Assembly (NCBI RefSeq): GCF_024323335.1
Contig: NC_066583.1
Location: 368,215,877-368,279,876, forward strand
Length of the DNA stretch: 64,000 bases
Direction of reading: 5' to 3'
Source: Lathyrus oleraceus
Taxonomy: Eukaryota; Streptophyta; Magnoliopsida; Fabales; Fabaceae
The translations under genes were made by a program, and so were the position numbers. Below are positions 41,982 to 57,369 of the stretch, piece after piece. A model generated the notes under the pieces. It saw nothing but the letters and a program-made list of their open reading frames with translations. It did not search any database and was not told where the DNA came from. Each line of letters opens with the position of its first letter. Within the stretch, counting starts at the first letter, position 1.

Positions 41982-43680
41982 GACCTTATCTTATCTCTTC
42001 AAGAATACCACTATTCAACTTCAACATACCCAACTTTGCACTATTAGGAGTCATCTCGCACACCAAACTAAGATCTCGAAATTATTCAATCAAATCCAAT
42101 TCTCGAACCAACAATGCCGACACATGTAAGGACTTCCTGCTCAGCGCATTTGCTACAATATTTTCCTTACCATGATGGTAACTCAAACCAAAATCATAAT
42201 CCTTCAGAAATTTAAGTCATCTCCTCTACCTCATATTCAGTTCTTTCTGATCCAACAAACATTTCAAACTCTTATGATCGTTGAGCACTTAAAATCTAGA
42301 GCCAAATAAATAATGTCTCCAAGCTTTAAGCACAAACACCACAACTGCTAACTCCAAGTCATGGGTAGGATAATTCCTATCATAAACCTTGAATTGTCTT
42401 GAAGCATAATCCACAACCTGACCATTATGCATAAACATGCCACCTAAACCCATCTTCGAAGCATCACAATACACCACAAAAGATTCAATTGGACTCAGTA
42501 AAATTAAAACTGGTGCTGACGTCAGCTTCCTCTTGAGCTCCTGAAAAATATCGTCACACTGAATATACCATACATAAGCTTGTCCTTTCCGAGTCGATCG
42601 AGTCAATGGGAAAGCTAAATTTGAAAATCCTTCTATAAACCTTCTATAGTAACCAGCTAAACCCAGAAAACTTCTGATTTATGTAACTGACTTCGGAGTC
42701 TCCCACTACAACACATCATTAACTTTCAATAATCAACCATAATACCACCACTAGAAATCATGTGCCCAAGAAAACTCACTTCATGCAACCAAAACTCACA
42801 CTTGGACAACTTCACACATAACTTCTTATCTTGCAAGGTATGTAGCACAACTCTCAGATGTTCTGCATGATCTTCATCTGACTTAGAATACACCAAAATA
42901 TCGTCGATGAACAAAACCACAAACTGATCTAAGTAAGGGTGGAAGATCTTATTCATATACTCCATGAATAAACCTGGCGCATTAGACAGGCCGAACAACT
43001 TCACTAAATACTTTTAGTGATCATATCAGATTCTAAACATAGTCTTTGGGATATCTCATGGCCTCACACGAATCTGACCATAACTTGATCTTAAATCAAT
43101 ATTGTTGAACACACAAGCACATACCAACAAATCCATAAGGTCATCAATTATCGGAAGAGGATACTTAATCTTTTGAAACATTATCCAGTTGTTGATAATC
43201 AACACACAACCTCAGGCTACCATCTTTCTTCTTAACCAATAACACATACATTCCCCATGGCAAAACACTATATCGAACAAACTTCTTTTCAAGCAGATCC
43301 TCTAATAGGTTTCTTCAACTCACTCGGCTCTGATGCAAACATTCTAAAAGGCGCCATTGACACATGACTAGTACCAGATACTAAGTCTATGACGAACTCA
43401 ACCTCGCGCTCTAGCAGAAAATCACCAATATCTTCAGGAAAAACATCAGGAAACTCACACACCACTTGAATATCACTAGCCACAACATCATTCTTCACTC
43501 TTAGATAAGCGAACATCACGAGCACCTGACCATTCACCCTTAAAGACATATCAACCTGAACCACGGACATGAATCTCGAACTCCTGCTCTCTTCAGGTTT
43601 GGGAAACAACACAGCCTCAACAACACTTGCATTCTTGAAATCAGTGGCACACATAACCAACCTTCCACACCATGAAACAT
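41982..43680 (-). pseudogene. pol: Element C reverse transcriptase and RNase H remnant
   Basis: Minus strand, from high coordinates: FPDVFPED, REVEFVIDLV and SMAPFRM (RT start), then after a broken stretch GLSNAPGLF...[15 protein letters not shown] (catalytic IDD, 42880-42910), CEFW...FLGHMIS, and RNase H (LILLSPIESFVVYCDASKMGLGGMF..., YPTHDLELA, WRHYLFG). Typical Ty3-gypsy order. Stops and frameshifts separate the open pieces at 42289-42606, 42726-43004 and 43289-43660. It is interrupted on the left by element E. Confidence 0.85.
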
Positions 43681-43849
43681 CTCAGAGAAGCAAAATCTTT
43701 TCCCCAACTTGTTTCAAACCTGCTCCTGCTAGCAAGCGGTTAGAAAAATAAACAAGCACCGACAATGTTTCACACACATGCCTCATACAAGGGAACAAAC
43801 AAAATTACATAATCTGGCCGGATCGACCAACCTGGTCTGATACCACTAA
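43681..43849 (-). promoter_or_regulatory. Element C leader and primer-binding site
   Basis: Minus strand TGGTATCAGAC (43835-43845), an initiator-Met type PBS with a change near its end, four bases from the LTR at 43850. Less than 200 bp separates it from reverse transcriptase sequence, so gag and protease are deleted. Confidence 0.75.
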
Positions 43850-45675
43850 TGTAACACCTTAAAACTCTGACTCATAAATTAAAGGATAAAATCCACAATT
43901 TAGGATGCTACTCAAACATAACATACATACTTTCCAATGACTTTCAAAACATGCAGCAGAATTCAAAATAAATAGCGTAGACTTCAATTATCTCATCAAC
44001 CTGAAATACTCAATAAAATTAACATGATCCAATGATTAACTCAAAATGAATAGAACGTCTTGTTCTCGATGTTACAGATCAAAGCATTAAACTAACTAAA
44101 TAGTGATAAAACGATAAAATAAACGAAGAAAAGCTCCAAGGGAATATTCCAACTCACAACAACACCTACTCCTCCTGAGTATTTATATAAAAATATACAG
44201 AGCGACACAAAACAAACAAGAAAGGGGTGAGAATACGCTCAAATATATTAATGGTGTAAGAGAATGCAAGGGTAACTTAAATCACACAATCAATAATACA
44301 TATTCAATTACGCATTAGCACAACAATCCAATTCACATGAGTCAAACTCAAATATATGCATGTGATGCCGATTTGGATATCAGAGGCTTGTTACCGATCT
44401 CGTCCACTCAACAATGTTTCCTCATTCGAACCAGGTCCCCATTTTTGGACCCCGGACGACCACTGATCCCCACTTATTAACCAATGACTCGCCTCTTTCA
44501 ACACATTGACACAAAATAATGCATTACATGTAAAGTAATGCAACAACAACAACATTTATGGTTCCACTTCTAACCATAAACAACATGCAATACAATATTC
44601 ACAATAGTCTCCACTTCTTAACTACTCACCTCAAAACAACACATATACTTATATTCATCACACATATTTATACAAGCCACATCACATCTGATATCAACAA
44701 CATGTAATTATGAATTATCATACAATTATACAAACATTATGAAACGTATAATTATATCCATCAACACATAATTATACCGAAAATTCACAACTCACACACA
44801 TAAGTATAATTTATAACTTATTAAACTTATCATGATATTTTATCACCAAAATTTTCCATGTTTTTCATCAACGCATAACAACCTTCACTCAAAATATTCC
44901 AACATCACAAACTCAACACATGACAACCATCAATTCACGATTATATGATTATTCGATAATAGTCTCGTAATACTTATCACAAGTAAACAGACTCTTCATA
45001 TTTTCATGCATATATTAATCCTCTAATTAACCATAATAAGGTAGTATTTCGCATCAGCTACCCAACGCTTCGAACCGTGTCCCAAACGGAGTCCCGAAAC
45101 TCAAGTTATGATGAAAATAAAATCATAAGAATTTTTCCACTAGAGTGTCTCGCAATGCAATGCTCTCCCTTGCTAAGCTCAAAAGCACAGATCTGCAAAA
45201 CCAGAAATACGATTTTCACCATCGTAGGACCTTTGAAGCTCCGATTTTGATTCCGTAAAAACCAGCACGCTCAGAATTTCATCACACATCAAACATACAT
45301 TATTTCACACATCATTTTAACACATTAATAATTTATATCATCAATTTTTTACAAATATAAGGATATGTTTATCAAGCCAACACTCATGCACAATCTCATC
45401 AACATAACATAGCACGAATTCAGGTTTGCACATGCACATCATGCACAATCTCATCAACATAACATAGCACGAATTTCATGTCAATTGAAACAACAAAAAT
45501 AATGTCACGTAAACCTCAACCAAATACACAAATATCAACAATGGAGAAAAACTCAGAGGAGGGTGAGGATCACTCTCTACCCTTCATGTAATACACTTAT
45601 ATTAGAGTATTTCCCCTACCTGAATTTCTAGCAGCAAACAATCAAAGTCCTTGGCTATGGTGTTCTTCCCCTTTA

Positions 45676-46135
45676 TGCTGTGAAAAAGATACCGAAATAA
45701 CAAAGCATAATCGGTTCCTTGATCAGAAAGAAACCCACGAGGGTAGAAAAGAGGGAACCAAGAAGAAAATAATGAAATTGGTTATAAACTATTATTCTTT
45801 ACTTTCACTTGGAAAGACAATTACAAGTGTTACAGAGTAGAAAATATCCCCTCTCACCCTAATTTAGATTTGCATTGTACAATGATGAGAGATAAGAAAA
45901 CTAACACACTAAACTAATGAGCTTTTACACACAGGCCCATTACATAAGCTAACTTAGAGAAGAAGCTAACTTAAATGATTGAGCATAACAAACAAGACCA
46001 ATTTGACATGCTAACAATCCTAGCATACTTCGACTACAACATGTGAACATACTTCGATGACATGCTAAGGTCTTGTCGAATTATTGAACCAAGAAGCTAC
46101 CATTTGACCATACTAGAGTTCGATCCAATATCTCA
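45676..46135 (-). repeat. Element D 3' LTR
   Basis: 460 bp; lacks a block around the TATA box that the 5' LTR has. The minus-strand PPT-like AAAGTGGAGATTTA lies at 46136-46149. Confidence 0.75.
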
Positions 46136-46351
46136 TAAATCTCCACTTTGGAACAAACTTTATAAAATCAATGGAACAAACTAGCTTTCTTAATGCAACT
46201 TTATCAACTACATACAGTGGATAAACTTGCAACTTAGTAATGTCTCAGTGATTATATCAACATTATGATTTGTCAAAACCTCCAGCGCTTGGACTTCTCC
46301 ACGCTCGACTACCCCTCTGACGAAATGCAACCTCACATCGATGTGCTTGGT

Positions 46352-47539
46352 TCACTCATGATAGGATGAATTCTCTGATAGGTGTATAGCACGTTGAGTA
46401 TCACATTTAACAGTGATAACTCGACCTTGAAGTTTCAGCTCCTTAGAAAAACATTCAAGCCACAATGCTTCTTTCACAACTTCATTAAGGGCGATATATT
46501 TCGCTTCAGTGGTTGATAAGGCAACGACCTTCTGAAGTGTTTCTTTCCAACTAATTGTTATGCCAAACATATTTAACATATATCCAGAAATAGATTTTCC
46601 GAAATCCATACAACCTGCATAATCAGAGTCGACATACCCTTTGATTTCCGCTTTACTATTTTTGCCACATGCTCCACTATAAATCAGGACTTTGTTCAGA
46701 GACCCATTTATGTATCTTAGAATCCACATACAGTTGATTAAATTGACTCCAACAGGTTTCTTGATCAGTTCCTAAGTGTGTTTATCATAAAGAGACTTCA
46801 TCTCATCATTCATGGCCTTCAGTTGTTCAGTCTTATTTCAACTCCTCATAACTTTCTTATAGTCTCTAGGTTCTTCATCTAGAACCTCACTTGCAGATAT
46901 TAAGGCATAAGCGATGAGATCTGCATACCCGTGTCTTTGAGGTGGCTTGGTGACTCTTCTCGGCCTATCTCTTACCAACAGGTAGTCATTGACGGTTTCT
47001 TCAACTTCCTCAATATCTTCAGCATCTTGTGCTTCTTGTTCGACTTGATCTGGGATACACAATTCAACATCGACATGCTCCACCTCAACAGGAATCTCTT
47101 CATATTCTAGCTCCTTTTCAAATATTTGTGCACTTTGACTAACGTCATCAGTTTTCTTGAAATCCATCCCAACTTCATTGAAAACTACATCTCAACTGGT
47201 GATGCACCTCATGTGACCCGACTCTAGGCACCATGGCCTATAAGCTTTGACTCCTTCAGGGTATCCCATGGACATGCATCTTAGAGCTCTAGGTTTAACC
47301 TTGTCTTGCCTAATGTGAGCATAGGTTATGCATCCAAATACTCTAATTTTATCGAGATCTGGTGTATGTCCCGACCAAACTTCTTCAAGTGTCTTCATAT
47401 CTAACACAATCGAAGGACATTTGTTTATCAAATAAGTTGCTCTCGGAACAACCTCTGCCAAAAACACCTTCTTTAACCCAACATTAGTCAACATGTATCT
47501 AACTTTTTCCAAAATGGTTTGATTAAACCTTTCAGTCAA
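46352..47539 (-). pseudogene. pol: Element D integrase C-terminus, hinge and RNase H
   Basis: Minus strand: TERFNQTILEKVRYML, VFGCITYAHIRQDK (integrase C-terminal part, 47192-47539), an acidic hinge with DRPRRVTKPPQRHGYADL (46838-47167), then directly RNase H: MWILRYINGS, GYVDSDYAG, LSTTEAKYIAL and CDTQRAIHLS (46352-46729). Reverse transcriptase between hinge and RNase H is deleted. Motifs are those of Tork-lineage copia. Confidence 0.82.
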
Positions 47540-48389
47540 ACCATTTTGTTAGGGAGTACCTGCAGTAATTATGTGCCTTGCAATACCAAAGGTTGCACAA
47601 AAACTGTCGAATGCCTCATTGCAAAATTCAAGGCCATTGCGGTTCTCAACCTCTTGAACTTTTTATCAGTCTGATCTTCGACCAGATTCTTCCAACTTTT
47701 GAAGTTCTCAAAAGTTTCATCCTTAGTCTTCTAAATGAATACCCATAACTTTCTAGAATAATCATCAACTATGGATAGAAAATACCTTGCTCCTGAATGT
47801 GATGGAAACCTTGCAGACCCCTAAAGATCACCATGGATGTAATCACGGGATCCATGTGTTCTTTGTTTGCCTTTATTGAAATTCACTCTACAAGATTTTC
47901 CAAGTATACAAGGTTCACAAAACTTCATCTTTTCGACTTTGTATCCACCAAGTAGATTTTGTTTCCCTTATTCGACCAGACCCTTTTCACTGACATGGAC
48001 CAATCTCATGTGCCAAAATTTTGTCTTTGACAAATGTTTCATGGATGCAACATCTGCATAACCACTGATGACTTCATACTCAAGGGTATACAATCCTTGT
48101 TTCTTCATGCCTCTCAAGACTTTCTTCGACCCATTCATGACTTTTAGAATACTTTTCTCTCCTTGGAAAACATATCCTTTCTTGTCGAATTCACCAAGAG
48201 AAATCTATTTTCGCTTTAAATCAGGTACATACCTGACTTCAATCAACAACCTTATTGACTCATCATGGAGCTTGAATCTCACAGATCCAACACCTACAAT
48301 CTTGCAAGCTTTTTATTGTTTCCAAGAAATACATATCCAGCATCTTGATCATATAGTTCCTCAAACAAGTCTTTGTTTGGAGTCATGTG
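47540..48389 (-). pseudogene. pol: Element D pre-integrase and integrase core, degenerate
   Basis: Joins the protease remnant to the integrase C-terminus. Scraps of the integrase core and zinc region can be read on the minus strand across several frames, but no piece over about 60 codons is open. Confidence 0.55.
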
Positions 48390-49283
48390 TCAAGTGCAAA
48401 CTGAATCCATAATCCATTCTTTACTTGAGTCTCCGCTTGAAACCACAAGAACATTAGATAAGTCAAAATCATCTTGAACAATGGTTGCATTGCCATTATC
48501 CTTACCTTCATGATCTTTCAGGTGTCCAGGGCACACTTTTCTTACATGACCCTCCTTCTTACAGTGATAACACTGAATACCAGATGCATCACCACTATAA
48601 GACTTTTGTTGACTTTTACCCTTCTTCTTGTCGAACTGGACATCTCTCTTTGTGAATTTCACCTTAAACGACAAGCCTTCACCATTAGAAGATGGCTTGT
48701 GCTTCTTTCATTCATTCAAATCCTTAGAATACAAGGTTGATTGAACTTCTTCAAAGGTCCGCGACTCTCTTCCATACAAGAGAGTTTATTTGAAGTGAGC
48801 ATATGATATGGGAAAAACACACAACAACAATAGTGTTTGATCTTCACCCTCGATCTTGACATTGATATTCTCAAGATTAAGAATCAACTTGTTGAACATA
48901 TCTAACTACTCATCCATAACTTTGTCTTAACTCATCTTGAATGAATACAGAGCTTGCTTCAGATAGAGGCGATTGACCAACGATTTGGTCATGTACAAAC
49001 TTTCGAGTTTCACCCATAACCCCAACGCCATCGTATCCTTCGAAACCTATCGAAGAACCTTATCACCAAGGCTCAATAAGATGGTGTTGCGGGTTTTCTC
49101 TACCATAGTTGTTTTTACTTTGTTCGTTAACGCATCGTCCATGGCTTCGGCTCCCTTCAATGCTTCTAAACAACCCTGATGAATTAGTAGTGCTTTTATC
49201 TTCAAGCGCCATAGGCCGAAATCATGCACTTTGGTGAGCTTTTCAATATCATACTTTGTTGACGACATATTCTTCATACTCAC
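48390..49283 (-). pseudogene. gag: Element D gag with zinc knuckle and protease start
   Basis: Minus strand from ATG 49283: SSTKYDIEKLTKVHDFGLWRLKIKALL (Tnt1-like gag start), a broken middle, then KGKSQQKSY..., zinc knuckle CYHCKKEGHVRKVC, and WIMDS followed by Val where the protease active site has Gly. Open pieces are 49047-49283 and 48390-48674. Non-functional. Confidence 0.82.
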
Positions 49284-49293
49284 CTCACCAATT

Positions 49294-49767
49294 TGTTGTG
49301 AAGATGATACAGGAATAACAAAGTATAACCCATTCCTTGATCGACAAGAAATCCATAAGGGTAAAAAAAGGGAAACAAGAAGAACACAATGAAATTAGTT
49401 ATAAACTATTATTCTTTACTTTCTCTTGGGAACAACATTACAAGTGTTACAGAGTAACAAATAACCTCTCTCACCCTAATTAGCATTTGCGTTCTACAAT
49501 GATGTGAGACTAGTATGCTATTTATAAGAAAACTAACACGCTAAACTAATGAGCATTTACACACATGCCTATTACACAAGCTAACTTAGAGAACAAACTA
49601 ACTTAACCAAATGGGCATAACAAACATGACCAATTCGACATGCTAACAATCCTAGCATACTTTGACTACAACATGTGAACAGACTTCGGCGATATGGTAA
49701 GGTCCTGCCAAATTGTCGAACATAGAAGATACCCTTCGACCATTCTAGAGTTTGATCCAATATCGCA
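49294..49767 (-). repeat. Element D 5' LTR
   Basis: 474 bp; the minus strand starts TGCGATATTGGATC. TATA box CTTATAAATAG on the minus strand near 49511-49523. The expected PBS next to 49294 (AATTGGTGAGG) is poorly conserved. Confidence 0.75.
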
Positions 49768-50129
49768 CAAAGAACTTTCTAGGTTGTCTTTTTTCCTCAA
49801 TTTCCAAACTTCTACGTACTAACTGATTTTGACTCCTCTCCTTTTTCTATTTATTTAACCTAAAATTACATTTAAGTTAATTATTGCATTTTCACCCCTA
49901 ACTCTTGTGTACTCACTTCTTATCATCCATATTTTATAAATATTTCAATTTCTATCCAAAACTCACAATTTCTCTTATTTTATTATTATCCTATTATTTA
50001 ATCACTTAAAATTAACTAATAATTCTAATCAATTCCTACCACTCTATAATCTCTCAAAAATACTTATAATTATCAAATTGCCATATAACACACATTATCA
50101 CCAAAATAAATAATTAAAGACATTTTAAA

Positions 50130-51156
50130 TCAACTAACACATTAAATGATTAACTCAAGAACCTTCACCTAATCATTTTTTCATGTTTAGGTTTTTACCT
50201 TAAAATTCTTTACAAAGAAAATACACAAGAGAATCCCACTCTTGAATAAAATAAGTTAAGCACAACATCAGTACATACACAACTCTTAGAAAGACTTTTC
50301 ACTTCTTCACCACCATGATAATCTAGTGAATTTTTTATAGAAAGAATGAGAGGAGAAGAATAGTATATAGATTTCTATTCAAAAATAAAATGATGAGAAG
50401 TCTCATTTATATAGGAAAATAATTGGCAAAAAAGGAAATAATTCATGAGATAAATTTATGAGTTATTCCATTAAAACATACTTTTAATCGATAAAACTAC
50501 CTTAAAAATGACAACCTTAATCCAGAAAGGAAACCCTAAAATGACTTTATACTTAAATTTATTAATAGCCTTTCTAATATATTAATAAGTTTTTCAGTTT
50601 GGTTTAATTGAATTAACCTAAACCTTATACAATTACATATTGAGTTAGTTTTTCTAATTGATTAGAAATACTTCCTAATTGATTTCATATTTGTTTGGAT
50701 TGATTTTAAAAAATTAAATAAAAGCATAAAAGGTTTAAAAATTATCGTGTAAGTGTGTGTGCATTGCCTTAGCACATCGAAACTTAATCTTGTCCATTTT
50801 ACAATAAACTGATCAATCTATAACTAAATACAAGACCGGGTGAGGTTTCACACTTTATCTCTTTCACAACTTTAAGACTTCAAATTTGATTAGTACTTAA
50901 TTGGAACTTAAACCATCAGACTGATGAGGTTTGAAATATCTTCTTTTTGATCAGATGTCATCATTATAAACTACCGAACAATTGGAATCAACTTCTTCTT
51001 TGATAGTTGTCACAAAGAACTCTTGAAGAGATCTGTCAATACCCAAAATTCGTTTGACTTTTGGGGTGATCAAATTTTAATCTTCTTAATATTTCTCATT
51101 AATTGTCATCATCAAAACCAACTGACCGTTATGCATGCATCACACATAGATCCACA
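50130..51156 (-). mobile_element. Copia LTR copy of element B type
   Basis: Minus strand starts TGTGGATCTATGTG at 51156, contains TTGGTTTTGATGATGACAA, a TATA box (CCTATATAAATGAG, near 50405-50418) and a leader, and runs to the truncated end of C. It matches 3885-4047 plus 19495-19994 over its U3 part. It may be a solo LTR or what is left of element B's own 5' LTR after rearrangement. Confidence 0.6.
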
Positions 51157-51164
51157 ATTTCATC

Positions 51165-52220
51165 ATAGGACCATCTGTATGGGGTCCATTTTATTAGTCA
51201 ACCTTGTAACACCAATCTATTGAGTAAATATATAACTATATCAGTCTTACATAAAACCAACATCTCTCAAAGTAATAAGTAATATTCAAGTTCGGTACAA
51301 GCATAAACTGAAGACATTCATGGTTTCTCAATAGGTGTATATCTTACCGTCGAGATTCAGATAATGTAAAACGTTGATATTTTATCCCCATCATTTGTCT
51401 CAGGACATGCATATGTCATATCTAGTCCCCATTATGGTTATAGATCAATTGAGCATTAATACTCGAGGTTTGACATTAACAAAAAGGTTCATCTAGCATA
51501 TTGTGAACGTCAACATTGAAATGTTATGCTAAAAAGGATGTCATTTCCTGACTCTTGATTGCTCGTATGGGAACAAATTTTAATATAAAATCATTGATTT
51601 TATTGGCCCATTTCATTAGTCGACCTTATAGCACATATCTATTGAGTAAATATGTAACTACATAAGTCTTACACAAGACCATCATCTCTTTAAGTGATAA
51701 AGAGTATTCAAATTTGGTACAAGCATAAAATGAAGACATACATGATTTTTCAATAGGTGTATATCTAATATCATTGAGTCTAGATTCAGATGACATACAA
51801 CATTGACATTTTATCCTCATCACCTATGTCATAACATGCATGTCATATCTAGTCCCCATTTTAGTTATAGATCCATTGAACATTACTCCTCAAAGGTTGA
51901 CATTATCAACAAGGTTCATCTAACATATTCTGAACTTCAATATTTATATGTTGCGCTAAAAAAGGTGTCAGATCGTGACCCAGATCGTGACTCTTAATTT
52001 CTCGCACGAGAACATATTTCAATACAAAATTATTGAGTTTAATGGCTCATTTTATTAGTCAACTTTGTAACACATATCTATTGACTAAATACATAACTAT
52101 ATTAATTATACACAAGACGAACATCTCTCTCAATAATCAATAATATTCAACTCATCACCGACAAGATTCAGATAACATAAAAGATTGGTATTTTATCCCA
52201 ATCATCCAAATCATGTGCTA
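51165..52220. repeat. Tandem array of ~422-439 bp units (about 2.5 copies)
   Basis: Three starts, at 51186, 51608 and 52047, share CATTTTATTAGTC.ACCTT.TA.CAC, TCTATTGA.TAAAT, AACATCTCT, AATATTCAA and later blocks. Spacing is 422 and 439 bp. The first two units are complete; the third stops near 52220. Units are roughly 75-80% alike by eye. No coding potential. Confidence 0.85.
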
Positions 52221-55445
<3,225 letters not shown>

Positions 55446-55456
55446 CTCTGATACCA
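55446..55456 (-). promoter_or_regulatory. Primer-binding site of element F
   Basis: Minus strand TGGTATCAGAG five bases after the LTR-like end CTCACTCA at 55462. Confidence 0.65.
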
Positions 55457-55461
55457 ATTAT

Positions 55462-57369
55462 TGAGTGAGAATATGGACACAAAGAGGTCTATAAGGGGGG
55501 GGGGGGGTGAATAGACCTATCCCCAAATAGACACTTTCAAAAACATCTTAGGTCTCATAAAACAAAATCAGAGATTTTAAAATACGTGGAAGAAAAACAC
55601 AACACTACGAAAGCTTAGAATATTCTCAATGAATTAATCAACAAAATCATTACAAGACATCATTAACGACATGATTATTTATAATGCAAATCAATTACAA
55701 GATAACCAAAGCCGCTTTAAACAAAGTGATTTAAAAACACTTACATAGAAATTTATTCAAGACATAATTGGATTTATGATGATCCAATGGATTTAATGCA
55801 TCATAGACCTAAGCTTACACATTGAATCATTATAAGTAAGATCTAACCTAAATAATATACAAACGATGTAATAATGCAATAGCTATAGTAGTGAATGCAA
55901 AAACTTAAAGGAGATAAGGGAAGAAAGAAGAAGTACACATAGATATATAATGGTTCGGCGTTCGTCCTTGCTTTGCCCTCCACTCTTCAATGGTGTTAAA
56001 AGCCATTGAAAAATAATCATGTTCTTCCACTATTTGATAAGTTTGATAAAAGAACATTATTATGATGAAATATCACACGGCAATTTATTTTGTTTATACA
56101 AATACTCAAAATGCTAACAAATACAAGATCCTCAATAATCTGCTCCAAGTCTTCGTATGTGGCAATCCACCTTGATCACGTTGATTTCTAGTATGAGCGA
56201 TTTCCATTAGCTAAGCTTTAATTGGACAACTCCCAACTTTGTCTACAAATAGTATTTACACGACTTCAACAAAGTTGGACAACTTCCAACTTCGTCTTAT
56301 GATCCATCGGTACTCGAATTCGCCAAAGCCTTCCATGGAGTATACTGAAACTATCCTCTTGATGGATAACATAGAGTCTAAACCACATTCAAGAAATGAT
56401 CTTTACACCTGTTACAATCAACAAACTTCACATAAAAATATTAGATACCCTAATGTACCACAAGTCTCCCTCAAACACTCAATCTTTAGATATGAAGGTC
56501 CACAATAATGGATAAGGACTAAGGTTGAAGACAATGAATAATGCCAAAAAAATCTCGCACACGCTCTCTAATTCACAAGATATCAACAAGGAATTAGATG
56601 TATGTAAATGAAGAACATATACAAAGGTTCTCTCGGGTTTCTGGATGAAATGGGTATTGGATCTTGATGGTTGTTAGCATGAGCTTGATCAAAGATGAAT
56701 CATTACAATATTGATCAATCCACTTTCTCTGATTTCCTTCAAATAATAAATTACACACACAAGGTGTAACAAAAAAGATGCAATCAGACATGTATTAACA
56801 CTCAAGAAGTTGTTCTTCAAACAAGAGAAAGAAACAAAGGTGTTAGGAATAAACACACTAGAGAAGAAAAGGCAAATTGACATTTTTGTCTAGACGTTTC
56901 ACCAAAACTGTCATCATGAAAAATAATCACAAATGAGAGTCACTCGTGTTTGGATCCAATAAACAACTATTTAAATCTAAGGTGGAAATTTGGAATTTTG
57001 AAGTTATGATTTGAATCACTATTCAAACCCATGACTCAAGTCAAGAACAAACCATGATTCAAGTCATTAAGTGTTGTGACTTGAGTCACTCGATATCTAT
57101 GACTCGAGTCAAATAACGCAGCGCTTAATTCTAGCTTTCATGTAAAGTTGTGACTCAATTCAAGTGATACTTGTGATTCGAGTTAAACCACACAACGCCA
57201 AAATCCAAGTTTCAAAAATTGTATTATTCGAGTCAGACAATGTACATGGCTCGAGTCAAGTAACTCAACACCTTGATTCAAGTGTTCTAACTTGTGATTC
57301 AAGCAGCACCTGATAAAAAGATAAAACCAACTTGTTAGGCTAAAAAAGTAACAATATCATGGATCAACA
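55462..57369 (-). mobile_element. Copia element F 5' LTR (probable)
   Basis: On the minus strand the LTR would start TGTTGATCCATG at 57369 and end with a C13 run (55495-55507 as G), TTATAGACCTCTTTGTG and CTCACTCA at 55462, followed by the PBS. The stretch 57005-57300 holds about ten copies of a TGACTCGAGTCA-like motif. The left boundary is supported by the PBS; the right boundary is a guess. The 3' LTR was not found in the window. Confidence 0.5.
57005..57300. repeat. Cluster of TGAYTCRAGTCA motifs
   Basis: Variants of (A)TGACTCGAGTCA recur roughly every 20-50 bp (near 57032, 57055, 57076, 57099, 57151, 57170, 57224, 57247, 57275 and 57291). One copy (57101-57110) is the perfect palindrome GACTCGAGTC. 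Confidence 0.85.

Larger units (their letters stand above)
45676..49767 (-). mobile_element. Copia element D (Tork/Tnt1-like), decayed
   Basis: Minus-strand copia inside the right LTR of C. LTRs 45676-46135 (3', 460 bp) and 49294-49767 (5', 474 bp) are clearly related but diverged. Gag, zinc knuckle, a damaged protease, parts of integrase, the hinge and RNase H are readable; nearly all reverse transcriptase is missing between 46729 and 46838. Flanks CTTTA and CAAAG do not form a clean duplication. It is older than E. Confidence 0.82.
27897..50129 (-). mobile_element. Chromovirus C (Tekay/Del-like Ty3-gypsy), decayed, with E and D nested
   Basis: Minus-strand gypsy element with LTRs of about 2.3 kb at 27897-30205 (3') and 43850-50129 (5', interrupted by D and truncated). 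It has a PPT, integrase with a chromodomain-type end, RNase H, reverse transcriptase and an initiator-Met-like PBS. Gag and protease are absent: reverse transcriptase starts only about 200 bp from the PBS. The right end stops short of its terminal GGGTGTTACA, so no target duplication can be read. The internal region is only about 3.3 kb after removing element E. Confidence 0.8.
43850..50129 (-). repeat. Element C 5' LTR, split by element D and truncated
   Basis: Plus strand starts TGTAACACC at 43850 and follows the left LTR block by block to 45675, then from 49768 to about 50129. The last 75-100 bp, including the terminal GGGTGTTACA, are missing. A local duplication of about 57 bp (ATGCACAATCTCATCAACAT repeated near 45389 and 45444) is unique to this copy. 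Confidence 0.8.
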
